DNA of 64,000 bases from Gemmatimonadaceae bacterium. Lineage in GTDB: Bacteria > Gemmatimonadota > Gemmatimonadetes > Gemmatimonadales > Gemmatimonadaceae. Shown in pieces: positions 42,041 to 50,052 of this stretch. The DNA lies in the NCBI GenBank assembly GCA_016742275.1, contig JACVCD010000025.1:1-64000 (forward strand), in the 5' to 3' direction. Each line of letters opens with the position of its first letter. Within the stretch, counting starts at the first letter, position 1. The position numbers were made by a program, and so were the translations under genes. The notes under the pieces were generated by a model. That model made no database searches. It saw only the letters and a program-made list of their open reading frames with translations, and had not been told where the DNA came from.

Positions 42041-42940
42041 TCAGCGTCTCGCGTCGGCAAGCGTTGCGAAGTACACCGATTCGAGATCGGCGTTGGCCAG
42101 AGCGAAACCGCTACCTGGGTCACTGTCGGCCAGGATATGCACCTCAGTGCGCCCCGCCACGAGACGGCTGGATAGCAGTTCGTGTGCATTGCGCACGTCA
42201 GTCAGTTCCGCGCGACAAACGACCTTGTGCCAGATACGTCCGCGAGTGGCATTCACTAGTTCCGGTGGCGCACCCTCGCGCTGCACACGGCCGCTGACCA
42301 TGACGGCCATGCGGGGACAGAGATCGGCCACATCGGCTACGATGTGCGTGGAGAGAATTACCACGACCTGCTCACCAATTTCGGCGAGCAGGTTGAGAAA
42401 ACGATTGCGTTCTTCGGGGTCGAGTCCGGCTGTTGGCTCGTCCACGATGATCAGCGCGGGATTGCCGATGAGGGCCTGTGCGATGCCGAATCGCTGCCGC
42501 ATGCCCCCGGAGAAGCCGGCCAGCGCTTTCTTCCGCACGTCCCAGAGATTCACCTGATGCAGCAGTGTCTCCACCGTCGTTTTGCGATCGGCTGGTGCGG
42601 CAATGCCTTTGAGGACCGCCATGTGATCGAGCATGTCGTAGGCCGACACACGCGGGTACACTCCGAAGTCCTGGGGCAGATAGCCAAGCGTGCGTCGGAG
42701 TCGCTCCGGCTCCCGCATCACGTCGATCTCTGCGAAGCGAATGTCGCCTGCTGTTGGCGTCTGCAGCGTGGCGATGGTGCGCATCAGTGTTGACTTGCCG
42801 GCACCATTCGGGCCGAGCAGCCCGAACATCCCGCAGGGGATCGTGAGCGAAACGCCATCAAGGGCGCGCGTGCCGTTCGGGTACACGTGACTGACGTCGC
42901 GCAGCGTGAGCGCCGGAGTCTGCTTGGATGACTGTGTCAT
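42041..42940 (-). CDS. ABC transporter ATP-binding protein
   Basis: 299 aa. Walker A GLLGPNGAGKSTLM, signature FSGGMRQRFGIAQALI, Walker B LIIVDEPTAGLDPEERN and the switch His in LSTHIVADV are all present, so it should hydrolyse ATP. The C-terminal ~70 residues (IWHKVVCRAELTDVRNAHEL) are a typical regulatory tail of the NatA/CcmA-like group. Partner of the peptidase-fused permease downstream. ATG 42940 is chosen; the frame runs further but without a domain. Confidence 0.94.
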   Translation of the reverse strand: MTQSSKQTPALTLRDVSHVYPNGTRALDGVSLTIPCGMFGLLGPNGAGKSTLMRTIATLQTPTAGDIRFAEIDVMREPERLRRTLGYLPQDFGVYPRVSAYDMLDHMAVLKGIAAPADRKTTVETLLHQVNLWDVRKKALAGFSGGMRQRFGIAQALIGNPALIIVDEPTAGLDPEERNRFLNLLAEIGEQVVVILSTHIVADVADLCPRMAVMVSGRVQREGAPPELVNATRGRIWHKVVCRAELTDVRNAHELLSSRLVAGRTEVHILADSDPGSGFALANADLESVYFATLADARR

Positions 42941-43034
42941 GGCCCGAACGTCGGGGAATCGAGTCGGTCGCAACAGCCCCATTTCGCCCAATGGCAGATT
43001 GGAGCGGCTGAGTGGCGAGCGCACCCGGGCGTGG

Positions 43035-44015
43035 ATGGCGTATCATCCATGCGTGGATATCAACTTCTTTCAGTTGGCAGAGACCCTCGTACGGGAGGGT
43101 GAGCGCTGGAGCCTCGTCGAACGGGTTTCGGCCACCGTGAGGCCACTGGTCGGGCTTGGGCTCGTGCTCGTCATTTATGGCGTGGTGCGGCGCAATCCGT
43201 GGCCGCGCCCGTTTCCTTTGCGTTTCGCATTGCTGCATGTCGTCGTCTCGATTGCGATTTCGAGCAGCTGGATCGTAATCTCGCGACTCATCGAGGCCAT
43301 GGTGCTGGGTTGGGGGCAAACTGTTCCGTATGAGCGAGAGTTTTTCCTCATCGGGAGTGTTGCCTACCTGATCGTTGCCGGTATCTCGTATGCGGTGGAG
43401 TCGACAGCACGTGCGGCGCGAGCCGAAGCGGTCGCCGCCAGCACACAGCTCGCGGCGTTGCGATCTCAGTTGCATCCGCACTTTCTCTTCAATGCACTGC
43501 ACACCGTGGTACAGCTCATTCCGGTGAATCCCGCGTTGGCCATGGAAGCGGCGGAGCTGGTGGCGGATCTGCTGCGTTCCTCGCTCGAGGAACAGCGCGA
43601 TGAGGTACCGCTGGCCGATGAGTGGCGGTTTGTATCTCGCTACCTCGCGGTAGAGCGGATTCGTTTTGGTGAGCGACTGGTGGTACACGAAGGACTACCG
43701 TCCGATTTGTTCGGGGCTCATGTACCGGCATTCGCACTGCAAACACTGGTGGAGAATGCGGTGCGACACGGTGCAGCGCCGAGGGTTGCGGCGACGGAAA
43801 TCACAATCACCGCAAGCCGTAACGGTTCTTCGCTCGTTCTTGTGGTGCAAAATAGCATTGACGCTGATCTGCAAAACGCTGCAGCTGGCATCGGCACGGG
43901 GCTTTCGCGTCTCCGGGAACGGCTGGCGGTGCTCTATGGCAACTCGGCAACACTTTCTACCGGACCGACGGCAGGAAGCTACGAAGCCGTGCTTACTATC
44001 CCGACAGCGCGATGA
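43035..44015 (+). CDS. LytS/YehU-type sensor histidine kinase
   Basis: 326 aa. Three or four membrane helices (PLVGLGLVLVIYGVV, ALLHVVVSIAISSSWIVI, FLIGSVAYLIVAGISYAV) are followed by the His_kinase motif ALRSQLHPHFLFNALHTVV, with phosphoacceptor His149, and a HATPase domain (LQTLVENAVRHGA, GTGLSRLRERLAVLYG). The stop overlaps the LytTR regulator start at 44012 by ATGA, so they are a coupled two-component pair. The exact start is uncertain; ATG 43035 or GTG 43053 both work. It is divergent from the ABC transporter. Confidence 0.88.
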   Translation: MAYHPCVDINFFQLAETLVREGERWSLVERVSATVRPLVGLGLVLVIYGVVRRNPWPRPFPLRFALLHVVVSIAISSSWIVISRLIEAMVLGWGQTVPYEREFFLIGSVAYLIVAGISYAVESTARAARAEAVAASTQLAALRSQLHPHFLFNALHTVVQLIPVNPALAMEAAELVADLLRSSLEEQRDEVPLADEWRFVSRYLAVERIRFGERLVVHEGLPSDLFGAHVPAFALQTLVENAVRHGAAPRVAATEITITASRNGSSLVLVVQNSIDADLQNAAAGIGTGLSRLRERLAVLYGNSATLSTGPTAGSYEAVLTIPTAR

Positions 44016-44749
44016 AAATCACCGCCTTTGTCGCGGACGATGAGCCGATCGCACGTGCCGGTCTTCGCGCGATGCTTGGGGCATTCGAGTGGATTGCGGT
44101 TGTCGGAGAGGCTGCCGACGGTGAAAGTGCCATACAACTGATTGAGGCTCAGCATCCCGAGCTGGTCTTTCTCGATGTGCAGATGCCAGGGTTGTTCGGC
44201 ACCGAGGTTTTGCGGCGACTCACATGGAGACCGTACGTGATATTCACCACGGCATTTTCCGAGCATGCAGTGAGTGCATTCGAGCTTGGTGCCGTCGACT
44301 ATCTACTCAAGCCGTTCGGTCCAGCACGACTCGCGGCAGCCATGCAGCGCGTACAGTCCGCCATCGGCGAACCCGCTCCAGTGGATGCCGTGGAGCGGCT
44401 GAGCGGAGCCCTGGGTGGCGGGCCGATCAATCGTCTGTTTGTGCGAGTCGGCGGAGCGCTGGTTCCGCTGCCGGTCGAGCGTGTGAGCCGGTTTGAAGCC
44501 GACGGGGATTACGTGATTGCTCATGCCGATCAGGCGAAGCACCTGCTGCATCTCTCGCTGGCACGACTCGAGGAGCGACTCGATCCCGCGCGCTATGTTC
44601 GTGTACACCGCACGCACCTGGTGAACCTGGAGCATGTGCGTGCCTTCAAACCTGATGTACGTGGCAACCTCGAGGCCGTGATGCTTGATGGCGCGCGAGT
44701 GCCCGTGAGTCGATCACGGGCGCAAGAGATCCGGAGCCTGGGACGCTGA
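44012..44749 (+). CDS. LytTR-family response regulator
   Basis: 245 aa. Receiver domain with acidic pair VADDEP (Asp9-Asp10), phosphoacceptor Asp55 in VFLDVQMPG and Lys in LLKPFG, then a LytTR DNA-binding domain (INRLFVRVGGALVPLPVERV, then RYVRVHRTHLVNLEHV). Coupled to the sensor at 43035. The next gene begins in the stop codon (TGATG at 44747), suggesting that the glycosidase-like gene is part of the same operon. Confidence 0.93.
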   Translation: MKITAFVADDEPIARAGLRAMLGAFEWIAVVGEAADGESAIQLIEAQHPELVFLDVQMPGLFGTEVLRRLTWRPYVIFTTAFSEHAVSAFELGAVDYLLKPFGPARLAAAMQRVQSAIGEPAPVDAVERLSGALGGGPINRLFVRVGGALVPLPVERVSRFEADGDYVIAHADQAKHLLHLSLARLEERLDPARYVRVHRTHLVNLEHVRAFKPDVRGNLEAVMLDGARVPVSRSRAQEIRSLGR

Positions 44750-45750
44750 TGATTGCCATGCTGGCGGCATTGTCGATGGCGCTCCCTGCATCCTGTGGGA
44801 CCCCCGATCGCAACCGGGACATTACGCCACACAACTATGTGTTCTTTCGACGGGATCACGACCGGATTGCGGACACCGCCTTCCTTTACCATCCCAATGT
44901 TGTTGGAGCGCAGCTCACCTTCACATGGCGGGAGCTCGAGCCAAGATCCGGTGAGTATGACTTTGAAGGAGTGCGCAAGCGCCTCGCATTCCTCAAGTCA
45001 CAGGGCAAGCGTCTCTTCCTTCAGATACAGGATGTTTCGTTCAGCGAGGCCTCGGTCACTCCGGACTACCTCCGCTCGGACACCGCCTATCATGGCGGGA
45101 TCGCGCGAAAGTACGAGGGATCGGCCAAGGATGGGTTTCAGTTCGGGGGCTGGGTTGCCCGACGTTGGGATCCTGCGGTGCGTGAGCGATTCTCTCTGCT
45201 GCTTGCGGCTCTCGCACGGGAATTCGATGGTGCCATCGAGGGCGTGGTAATCCCCGAAACGTCAATAGACTTTGAACATCCGGAACATCGGCCGTCCGGT
45301 TACTCTCCGCAGGTATATGCCGAGGGAATTCAGTCGATGATCACGTCCGCACGGAATGCATTTCAGCGTTCGTGTGTTGTGATCTATGCCAATTTCATGC
45401 CGGGCGAATGGCTCCCGGGCGATGATCGAGGCTACCTGCGTGGTGTGCACACCCATGCGGCAGCGATTGGAGCAGGCGTAGGTGGTCCTGATGTGATGCC
45501 CTATCGTCCGTTTCAGCGAAGCCACAGTCTATCGCTTATCGAGAAACGCGCTCCTGGTGTGATTGCGGCCATGGCTGTGCAGGACGGGAATCTTGCAGAT
45601 GTCAACAAAAGCAATGGGCAGCGCATCTCCGTCGCCGAGCTCTACGCATTTTCCGTAGATCGGCTCCGGCTCAACTACCTTTTCTGGGGTACCGAGGAGC
45701 CATACTATACGGCGGACGTTCTACCGTATCTTCGCACGCTCACCAAATAG
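44749..45750 (+). CDS. TIM-barrel glycoside hydrolase-like protein
   Basis: 333 aa with a short signal or lipoprotein-like start (LAALSMALPASCGTP, possible lipobox Cys16). NVVGAQLTFTWRELEPRSGE, RKRLAFLKSQGKRLFLQI and IEGVVIPETSIDFEHPEHR resemble beta-galactosidase/GH-like TIM barrels; the Glu in IPETS could be the acid catalyst, but the second catalytic Glu is not certain. Substrate unknown. It is co-transcribed with the LytS/LytTR pair. The family call is tentative. Confidence 0.65.
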   Translation: MIAMLAALSMALPASCGTPDRNRDITPHNYVFFRRDHDRIADTAFLYHPNVVGAQLTFTWRELEPRSGEYDFEGVRKRLAFLKSQGKRLFLQIQDVSFSEASVTPDYLRSDTAYHGGIARKYEGSAKDGFQFGGWVARRWDPAVRERFSLLLAALAREFDGAIEGVVIPETSIDFEHPEHRPSGYSPQVYAEGIQSMITSARNAFQRSCVVIYANFMPGEWLPGDDRGYLRGVHTHAAAIGAGVGGPDVMPYRPFQRSHSLSLIEKRAPGVIAAMAVQDGNLADVNKSNGQRISVAELYAFSVDRLRLNYLFWGTEEPYYTADVLPYLRTLTK

Positions 45751-45768
45751 TTCCTAAATAGTTCTTTG

Positions 45769-46833
45769 ATGCGAACACTTGTTCTCCTGGCAATCGCCAG
45801 TGTCACGATTGCTTGTGCGCAATCTGGCTCTGCACGTGATTCAGAATGCCCGCGGGTTGCCGGCGACTCCGTGAACGTCACCGCCATCGATAGTCTGTTT
45901 GCCGACCTGGCGGGCGATACGACTCGCAACATCAAGGGTGTGGTGGTTCAGCGTCATGGTTGCAGAATCGCTGAACGGTACTTCAATGGCGACGACAGCA
46001 CTTCGTTGCACGACATTCGCTCCGCCACCAAGAGTATCACGTCGGCGCTGGTGTTGATCGCCCTGAAGCAGGGGCTGATCAGGAGCGTCGATCAGCCAAT
46101 CAGTGAGCTGCTGCCGGACAGCATGATTGCAGCGGACAAACGCATCACCCTGCGCGATGTGCTCACCATGCGCACCGGCCTCGACGTGGATGACGAGGAT
46201 TCATTGTCCGTTGGCAACGAAGACCGCCTGGATGAGAGTCAGGATTGGATTGCGTTTTCCCGTACGGTGCCGCTCAAGTCGGCGCCAAACACGAAGTACG
46301 TGTACTCGTCATTCAATGCCTTCCTGGCTGGAACGGCGGTGCAGCACATATCAATGCTCCCCCTCCAGACATTCGCCGCCAACCATCTGTTTGGCCCACT
46401 CGGCATCACGCGATTCGAGTGGCGTCGTGGACCAAAGGGCGAGGGCGTGGGGCAGGGCAACCTGTCCATCACGACCCGCGACATGGCCGCAATTGGCGAG
46501 CTGTTCCTGCGAAGTGGGCGACACGGTGATCAGCAACTCATCGACAGTGCGCTGGTAAAGGAATCGCTAGCGTCTCATGTGGCGATAGGTGACGTCGACC
46601 CCTTCGCCGACGCGTACGGCTACATGTGGTACACCAAGCGCTACGACATCGCGGGTAAGGAAACCGTCGTGCACTTTGCGTCGGGGAATGGCGGGAATAA
46701 GATCTACATCGTCCCTGCTCGCGATCTGGTTGTCACGATCACATCCAGTGCATACGGCCGAGGCTATGGGCAGCGACGTTCCGAACAGATACTTCTGCGG
46801 ATTCTCGCTGCCATAGCCTCGCCTGCACCGTAG
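45769..46833 (+). CDS. Beta-lactamase-type serine hydrolase, lipoprotein
   Basis: 354 aa class C beta-lactamase/esterase-like protein. Lipobox Cys16 in SVTIACAQ makes it a lipoprotein. The SxxK motif is S85-A-T-K88 in IRSATKSITS, the tyrosine motif is YSS in VYSSFNAFLAG, and the third motif is near FASGNGGN instead of a canonical KTG/HTG. It may cut D-Ala peptides or esters rather than antibiotics. ATG 45769 is chosen over TTG 45766. It follows the glycosidase-like gene by 18 nt. Confidence 0.87.
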   Translation: MRTLVLLAIASVTIACAQSGSARDSECPRVAGDSVNVTAIDSLFADLAGDTTRNIKGVVVQRHGCRIAERYFNGDDSTSLHDIRSATKSITSALVLIALKQGLIRSVDQPISELLPDSMIAADKRITLRDVLTMRTGLDVDDEDSLSVGNEDRLDESQDWIAFSRTVPLKSAPNTKYVYSSFNAFLAGTAVQHISMLPLQTFAANHLFGPLGITRFEWRRGPKGEGVGQGNLSITTRDMAAIGELFLRSGRHGDQQLIDSALVKESLASHVAIGDVDPFADAYGYMWYTKRYDIAGKETVVHFASGNGGNKIYIVPARDLVVTITSSAYGRGYGQRRSEQILLRILAAIASPAP

Positions 46834-46836
46834 CAC

Positions 46837-47613
46837 TTACGCTGCGACCGTCTCCTGCGCTTCCTGCTGCATCATCTGCTGAGACACGAGTCGCTCGAGT
46901 TCCTTGGGGTTCGCGAGATACTGCGCCCCCTGCGCCACGGCGACCGGGTCCGGCAGAATTTCCTGCACACCGGCTTCAATGCCGTCGAGAATCGCATGCG
47001 CGACGTCGGTGACCGGTGTCTTGTCGATTGGTAGCGCGCGGGCCATGTCAGTGTCGACCGGACCTGGATACACGCCGAGCACGTTCACGCCGTGTGGCGC
47101 GAGCGTGTGTCGCCAGCTCTGGGTGATGGAATGCGTTGTGGCCTTGCTCGCGCTGTAGGTGGGAACCACCGGGTAACTCACGAGACTGACCACCGACGCG
47201 ACATTCACCACGGTTCCATGTTTGGCGGCAATCATGGATGGGGCGAACGCCTGCGTGATGGCATGTGGCGCGATGGCGTTCACTTCGAGTTCGAGACGGA
47301 GATCGTCGATGGTGGAGATATCGCTGATCGGACGGAAGGCTGATGCGACGACCCCCGCATTGTTGATCAGCAATGTCGTATCCGATGCCAGCGCTGCAGC
47401 GGCTCGAATGGCATCGAGGTCAGTCACCTCGAGCGAAACAGGAATCACGCGACCTTCACCACGCGCCACGATGGCATCGAGTGTGCTGATGTTGCGGGCC
47501 GCTGCATACACCTTGCTGGCGCCTCGTGCGAGAAGGGCTTCCACGAGTGCGGCACCAATTCCACGATTGGCACCGGTGACAAAGGCGACGCTGTTGGCGA
47601 TGGGCTGAGACAC
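46837..47613 (-). CDS. Short-chain dehydrogenase/reductase
   Basis: 258 aa. Rossmann motif TGANRGIGAALVEALL, NNAGVVAS, catalytic Ser in VVNVASVVSLVS and YSASK (Tyr-x-x-x-Lys), then YPGPVDTDMA; all classical SDR residues are present, so it should be active with NAD(P)(H). GTG 47613 is preferred because AAGGAG lies 7 nt upstream. An operator-like palindrome at 47628-47643 lies upstream of this start and matches the site in front of the TetR gene, so TetR 47733-48329 probably represses it. Substrate unknown. Confidence 0.9.
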   Translation of the reverse strand: MSQPIANSVAFVTGANRGIGAALVEALLARGASKVYAAARNISTLDAIVARGEGRVIPVSLEVTDLDAIRAAAALASDTTLLINNAGVVASAFRPISDISTIDDLRLELEVNAIAPHAITQAFAPSMIAAKHGTVVNVASVVSLVSYPVVPTYSASKATTHSITQSWRHTLAPHGVNVLGVYPGPVDTDMARALPIDKTPVTDVAHAILDGIEAGVQEILPDPVAVAQGAQYLANPKELERLVSQQMMQQEAQETVAA

Positions 47614-47627
47614 GACTTGCTCCTTTG

Positions 47628-47643
47628 TTGAACGAACGGTCAA
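47628..47643. promoter_or_regulatory. TetR-type operator upstream of SDR gene
   Basis: TTGAACGAACGGTCAA has the same TTGA-(8 nt)-TCAA frame as the site at 48349-48364 in front of the TetR gene. It lies 15 nt upstream of the SDR start codon, overlapping where the promoter or leader should be. Confidence 0.55.
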
Positions 47644-47732
47644 AAACATGGCCAAAGAATCGCGAGGGATTGCCTCGCGTGATTGACCGATAAGAACTGC
47701 TTGTCTTGTACTGCCTGATGCTGATGTCGCAG

Positions 47733-48329
47733 CTACGATGAGGTGTTGTGTGTGATCTGTTGCATCAGCAAATCCACGCTCGAACGGAGTTGATCGCCGG
47801 GCACACCTGCACGCGCCATGACAGGGATGGCGTAATACTGTGCCATCACCAGTGTCGTGACCGCCAACGGATTGAGGCTAGGTGCCAAGGTCTTGTTGGC
47901 AGTGGCCTCGGCGATCAACCGACCCACCCACGTTTCCACGCGCGAGTTGTTGGCCTTGCAGCACGACTGTACCGCCGGGTCATTCTCGCCGAACTCCAGC
48001 ATGGCCTGAACCATCAGACATGCACCAGGTGCGTCCGGTGATGTGGCAAAGTCGATCGTCGAACGCAGCATGCACTTGAGCTGCACGAGTGGCGCGTGGC
48101 TGTTGTACGCAGCGGCCGGTGTCTGCAGATCACCGTACGTGGCGTACCGCTCAAGAGCTTTGAGAAACAGCGCATGTTTGTCGCCAAATGCGCTGTACAG
48201 ACTTTGCCGCCCAAGGCCCGTTGCTGCTTCAAGATCGGTGATCGACGTGTTGGCGTACCCGCGCTCCCAGAAGGTGCGGGTCACACGATCGATCACCTGA
48301 TCCTCATCGAAAGAGCGTGGGCGAGCCAT
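47733..48329 (-). CDS. TetR/AcrR-family repressor
   Basis: 198 aa. HTH domain VIDRVTRTFWERGYANTSIT, then LEAATGLGRQSLYSAFGDKH; the C-terminal part (MLRSTIDFATSPDAPGACLM, then QAMLEFGENDPAVQSC) is the TetR_C ligand domain typical of regulators next to SDR genes. Predicted leaderless promoter and an inverted repeat at its start point to autorepression. It likely also represses the SDR gene 120 bp downstream. Ligand unknown, perhaps an aldehyde or quinone. Confidence 0.9.
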   Translation of the reverse strand: MARPRSFDEDQVIDRVTRTFWERGYANTSITDLEAATGLGRQSLYSAFGDKHALFLKALERYATYGDLQTPAAAYNSHAPLVQLKCMLRSTIDFATSPDAPGACLMVQAMLEFGENDPAVQSCCKANNSRVETWVGRLIAEATANKTLAPSLNPLAVTTLVMAQYYAIPVMARAGVPGDQLRSSVDLLMQQITHNTSS

Positions 48330-48335
48330 GGATCA

Positions 48336-48364
48336 ACAATGCACGTTATTGACTGATCTGTCAA
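48336..48364 (-). promoter_or_regulatory. TetR-gene promoter, predicted leaderless
   Basis: On the minus strand -35 TTGACA (48364-48359), 17 nt, and -10 CATTGT (48341-48336) are followed by 6 nt before ATG 48329. There is no Shine-Dalgarno. The -10 is weak. Confidence 0.5.
48349..48364. promoter_or_regulatory. TetR operator, inverted repeat
   Basis: TTGAC-TGATCT-GTCAA is a perfect 5-bp-arm inverted repeat covering the -35 of the TetR gene. The kinase gene on the other strand starts 52 bp away and could also be affected. Confidence 0.65.
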
Positions 48365-48415
48365 GAACAGAATTTCAGGCTTGGCGTGGCGGCTGCCGTG
48401 TGCGACTGTGTGACC

Positions 48416-50041
48416 ATGGAATCGCTGACTGACGTTGTCATTCACGCCAAGTACCGCATCGGTCGTTCGCTTGGCGAGGGCGGCATGGGCGCCGTCTACC
48501 TGGCCGAACACATTGGCATCGGGCGACGCGTTGCGGTAAAGGTGGTGCGCCCCGAGCTGTTGACCGACGCCACGGCCGCTGAACGATTCACGCGCGAAGC
48601 ACGCGCGGCTGGTGGGTTGCAGCACCGGCATGTGGTGAACGTGACCGACTTTGGTGTCGATACGATTGACGGTCATGACATCGCATATCTCGTCATGGAA
48701 GCGCTTCAGGGCGAGACATTGGAAGAGGTGCTCGAGGCTCGGGGGCCGCTGCGACTCCCACAGGTCGTCGACATCGTGACGCAGGTAGTGTCGGCACTAT
48801 CTGCTGCACATGCGCGTGGAGTGGTGCATCGCGATCTCAAGCCGGCCAACATCTTTCTCACGCCCGATGCGCGTGGTGGCTTTCACGTCACGCTGCTCGA
48901 CTTCGGTATCGCCAAACTGCGCGATGATACGTTCAGCAAGTCAGGTAGCAGCTCGCGAAATGTCGGCGAACGCACGAACTCACTGATAGACAATCCGATG
49001 GCCACACAGGCCGGTGAGTCGATCGGTACTCCGGCCTACATGTCACCAGAGCAATGTGTCGGCGACGAGGTCGATGCTCGCAGCGATCTCTACAGCCTCG
49101 GCGTCGTGGTCTATCAGATGCTTTCGGGCACACTGCCGTTTCGCGGCGATACACTCGCCTTGCTCCGGCAGCACTTTGTCGCTGAAGTACCCGCGCTACC
49201 TGCGACGGCGAACGTGCCCGCGGCAGTGGAAGCCGTGTTGCGCCGTGCGCTCAGCAAGGACCCTGACGCACGTTTTCAGTCAGCGGTCTCATTTGGTGCG
49301 GCGTTGCGTGCGCATTCCATGGGGTTTGGCGACAGTATGCGTCGCGCGCTCGCCATCTTTGCTGAGCGCATGCCGGAGTTGAGTGCTTTGGGGCTATGCT
49401 TTGCGCTGCCGGCGGTGGGTGCAGCGCTCGTTGGCTTGTCGCTCGTGTGGCTGCCGTTCCCGTTCAACGCCATGCCATGGATGTTTTTGCTCAGTCTCGC
49501 ATTGCTCATGAGCACACCGCTGGCCATGGCCAGCATTGCCACAGTGTTCGGTGATATCCGCGAGCGGCCATTCCATGACGTCACCTGGCGCGATGTGGCG
49601 CGGCGGGTATCCGGGTCCACCAAGAGTGGGTTCCCGTTGTATCTCGCGTGGCTCAAGACGGCAGCGGGAAACTATTTGCGCGCGTCACGAAAGGCTGGTG
49701 GCGGTGGTATCAAGGTCATGCTGCACTTCGTTGACCAGTATCGGCATCAGGGGACACAGAGTAGCCCGGAGCGACTAGCGCAGATGGCCGCGGTGATGCC
49801 GGGTAGTGCGTTTGCCACGATGGTGGTCGCGCAGTTTGCGGCCATTCTGCTGTTGCCGGTGCTCGCGGTGTTTGCCGCGTTGGGCGTTGCGGATATTGCT
49901 GGCCTTGCCGGTAGTGCTCGCATCGCACTGGTGGCACTTGCTGGTGGGGCGGCGTTCACGGCGGCGCTATTTCTGCAAGTGTTCATCGCGCTGGTCGATG
50001 TCATGCTATACGATCTCACGCACGATATGACAGGAGCCTGA
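48416..50041 (+). CDS. Ser/Thr kinase with polytopic membrane tail
   Basis: 541 aa. A Hanks-type kinase domain fills about residues 12-300: SLGEGGMGAVYLAE, Lys42 in RVAVKVVRPE, VVHRDLKPANIFL (about 137-149), LLDFGIAKLRDD and TPAYMSPEQCVGDEVDARSD. Instead of a sensor domain on the outside, the C-terminal 230 residues hold about four hydrophobic helices (LSALGLCFALPAVGAALVGL, FMLLSLALLMS-like, FAAILLLPVLAVFAALG, IALVALAGGAAFTAAL), interrupted by cytoplasmic loops. The first residue is ATG 48416. Unlike PASTA or TPR kinases, no recognition domain is seen. Alone in transcription, just downstream of the TetR operator. Confidence 0.9.
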   Translation: MESLTDVVIHAKYRIGRSLGEGGMGAVYLAEHIGIGRRVAVKVVRPELLTDATAAERFTREARAAGGLQHRHVVNVTDFGVDTIDGHDIAYLVMEALQGETLEEVLEARGPLRLPQVVDIVTQVVSALSAAHARGVVHRDLKPANIFLTPDARGGFHVTLLDFGIAKLRDDTFSKSGSSSRNVGERTNSLIDNPMATQAGESIGTPAYMSPEQCVGDEVDARSDLYSLGVVVYQMLSGTLPFRGDTLALLRQHFVAEVPALPATANVPAAVEAVLRRALSKDPDARFQSAVSFGAALRAHSMGFGDSMRRALAIFAERMPELSALGLCFALPAVGAALVGLSLVWLPFPFNAMPWMFLLSLALLMSTPLAMASIATVFGDIRERPFHDVTWRDVARRVSGSTKSGFPLYLAWLKTAAGNYLRASRKAGGGGIKVMLHFVDQYRHQGTQSSPERLAQMAAVMPGSAFATMVVAQFAAILLLPVLAVFAALGVADIAGLAGSARIALVALAGGAAFTAALFLQVFIALVDVMLYDLTHDMTGA

Positions 50042-50052
50042 CCAGCAGTGAA

